From: Paracoccus versutus
GTDB lineage: Bacteria > Pseudomonadota > Alphaproteobacteria > Rhodobacterales > Rhodobacteraceae
DNA length: 63,334 bases
Direction: 5' to 3'
NCBI RefSeq assembly: GCF_000763885.1
Contig: NZ_JRKO01000036.1
Coordinates: 1-63,334 of the forward strand
A program made the position numbers and the translations under genes. Below the pieces are notes generated by a model. It saw only the letters and a list, made by a program, of their open reading frames with translations, made no database searches and was not told the DNA's origin. Every line of letters begins with the position of its first letter. The stretch's first letter is position 1. Below are positions 62,175 through 63,334 of the stretch, in pieces.

Positions 62175-63020
62175 CTATGGCTCGCACCGATCTTCGGGGC
62201 GATAACGTGCCCGCGTCTTTCCGGCGAGGGCGAGCAGATCGCGCAGGGTCTTGCTGCGGTTCTGCGGCGACCAGAGCGCGTAGAGCCGCACCGGCTCGTC
62301 GTCATCCGCGATCCGGCGCCAGATCAGACCTTCCGATACCGAGGCCTTCAGACTGGTGCCGGAAAAAGTGACGCCCTCGCCATGGGCGACCATCTGCATG
62401 AGCGTGTCCCGTTCCACGTCGACGCGGCGAAAATGCAGGGTTATTCCATGTTCCGCCATCCGCCGCACGGCATGGTCCCGCACCAGCGGCCCTGCCCCAC
62501 CGTGCCTGATCAGAAAGGTCTCGCCGTCCAGATCGCGCCAGAAGATCTCATCCCTCCCGGCAAGCCGATGGCTCTCGCCGAGCATCAACACCAGCGGCTC
62601 CGACCAGAGCAACCGGCTGTGGCATTGCGGGGCACGCGGATCGCCGACCACCAGGGCGATATCGACATGATCCCCGATGACGGCGGGAACCGCTTCCTCG
62701 ACCGGCCCTTCGGTGACGGCGTGGTCGATCTGGCCGAGACCGGCGGCGATCTCGGCCACGAAGGCCCGCCCGGCCTCGGTCAGACGCACGCCCCTGTGGC
62801 GGCGCTCGAAGACGATGATGCCGATCTCTTCTTCCAGGTTGCGGATCCGCGTGCTGAGGCTGGACTGGCTCATGCCGAGCGCCTCGGCCGCATGACGGAA
62901 GTTCAGGTGTTCGGCCACCGCGAGAACCTGCGTCAGCGACAGCAGCGATATCCGCCGCCCGACCCGGGCGATGCTGCTGCGGGCGGTCATCCGATGTGTT
63001 GGGGATTCATCACGGCTCAT
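62175..63020 (-). CDS. LysR-family transcriptional regulator
   Basis: A 281-residue regulator. The DNA-binding part is LLSLTQVLAVAEHLNFRHAA, EALGMSQSSLSTRIRNLEEE, GVRLTEAGRAFVAEIAAGL. The effector domain follows from about residue 95. The target is unknown; LysR genes usually regulate a divergent neighbour, but here the upstream gene is the truncated permease at the window edge, on the same strand. Confidence 0.9.
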   Translation of the reverse strand: MSRDESPTHRMTARSSIARVGRRISLLSLTQVLAVAEHLNFRHAAEALGMSQSSLSTRIRNLEEEIGIIVFERRHRGVRLTEAGRAFVAEIAAGLGQIDHAVTEGPVEEAVPAVIGDHVDIALVVGDPRAPQCHSRLLWSEPLVLMLGESHRLAGRDEIFWRDLDGETFLIRHGGAGPLVRDHAVRRMAEHGITLHFRRVDVERDTLMQMVAHGEGVTFSGTSLKASVSEGLIWRRIADDDEPVRLYALWSPQNRSKTLRDLLALAGKTRARYRPEDRCEP

Positions 63021-63207
63021 GGGCCATTCTCCTCACACCCACATGCCTGCAGAGGCTGCAAAAAATCCCGGACCATGCTGTTCCTCCTCTTACTGCCCTG
63101 TCCCTCGTCGTGTTTGCCGCCCATGGTTCTGGCTGGCTGACCGGACGAGAACGCGGAGATCCGGATGGCAGGCGTGCAAAGGCAAAATCGGTTGGTGGTT
63201 CAATTCC

Positions 63208-63334
63208 TCATTGGCTTGCCAGCGCCTCGACGGGGCTTAGCCTGGCGGCGCGGATGGCGGGGACCAGGCCGAAGGCGGCGCCCATGGCGGTGGCGCCGGC
63301 CAGCGCGCCAAGCGCCACGGTGACGGAAAACACC
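63208..63334 (-). CDS. MacB/FtsX-type ABC transporter permease, C-terminal end (partial)
   Basis: The last 41 residues of a permease: [35 protein letters not shown], then TGA. The P-A-x-R-A-A-x-L-x-P-x-E-A-L ending is a hallmark of MacB and FtsX-like permeases that export lipoproteins, peptides or antibiotics. The gene continues beyond the right edge. Confidence 0.85.

Noticed and set aside
1..63334. CRISPR arrays, rRNA, tRNA genes or a replication origin
   Set aside because: No regularly spaced repeats, tRNA cloverleaf or rRNA-like sequence, and no repABC or dnaA-box clusters were noticed when reading both strands.

Overview
The window is high-GC DNA from an alphaproteobacterium, most likely a Rhodobacterales member close to Paracoccus. 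This rests on codon use, a DUF4167 gene, a DUF1127 gene, TraG/TrbB-type conjugation genes and a DUF3363-like relaxase. No rRNA, tRNA or CRISPR array was seen. It reads as accessory DNA (plasmid or integrative element), with working operons separated by pieces of broken genes.

Region 1 (1-16.9 kb) opens with a fragment of purL. It then holds an MFS transporter, a frameshifted GFA gene, a PPC-domain gene with an ECF-type vitamin/metal transporter (S, T and a fused double ATPase), and a complete ssuD-ssuE-ssuA-ssuC-ssuB alkanesulfonate operon. A broken Nudix gene, an arginase-like gene and an HPP fragment follow. The region ends with a reverse-strand operon: FecCD-type permease, ATPase, binding protein, DUF364 protein and a small ORF. 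An inverted repeat upstream fits the ModE (Mo-box) consensus, so molybdate or tungstate is a candidate substrate.

Region 2 (17.2-25.5 kb) is a graveyard. It contains a deleted siderophore-uptake operon fused to a truncated TraG, then intact VapBC, an isochorismatase-family hydrolase, a Mu-like phage HTH gene, a twice-broken relaxase with a strong hairpin upstream (possible oriT), and an adenine-methyltransferase-like gene.

Region 3 (25.5-41.5 kb) is an intact catabolic island. One cluster has an extradiol dioxygenase, an FAH-family hydrolase, a BKACE (DUF849) enzyme, a group A FAD monooxygenase and a GntR/FCD regulator: hydroxylation, ring opening, hydrolysis and beta-keto acid cleavage. A second cluster has a ketopantoate-reductase-like enzyme, two paralogous FAD flavoproteins in opposite orientation, an SDR, a second FAH protein and a three-gene Fbp/Pot-type ABC importer. 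Related AT-rich palindromes lie at the promoters, which suggests one regulon. The substrate is unknown. This island is the best candidate for an undescribed pathway.

Region 4 (41.5-54 kb) is mostly decay: fragments of a hydroxyisobutyrate-dehydrogenase-like gene, a fused 2-oxoacid dehydrogenase E1 and its E2, a divergent Lrp regulator, an ArsR/MFS pair that has lost both 5' ends, an RND pump fragment, a frameshifted IS5-family element, two TetR fragments and an AbiEii C-terminus. Intact genes here include a DUF6985-like protein, an SH3 lipoprotein, DUF1127, a TetR-SRPBCC-VOC operon and a chromate transporter.

Region 5 (54-63.3 kb) has a PD-(D/E)XK-like protein and a TrbB-integrase chimera. 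It also has an NmrA-like protein, a DUF2442/DUF4160 pair, a CopG regulator and a second, more complete TraG. A YbaN-DUF3817-FAD monooxygenase operon, DUF4167, a LysR regulator and the C-terminus of a MacB/FtsX-type permease close the window.
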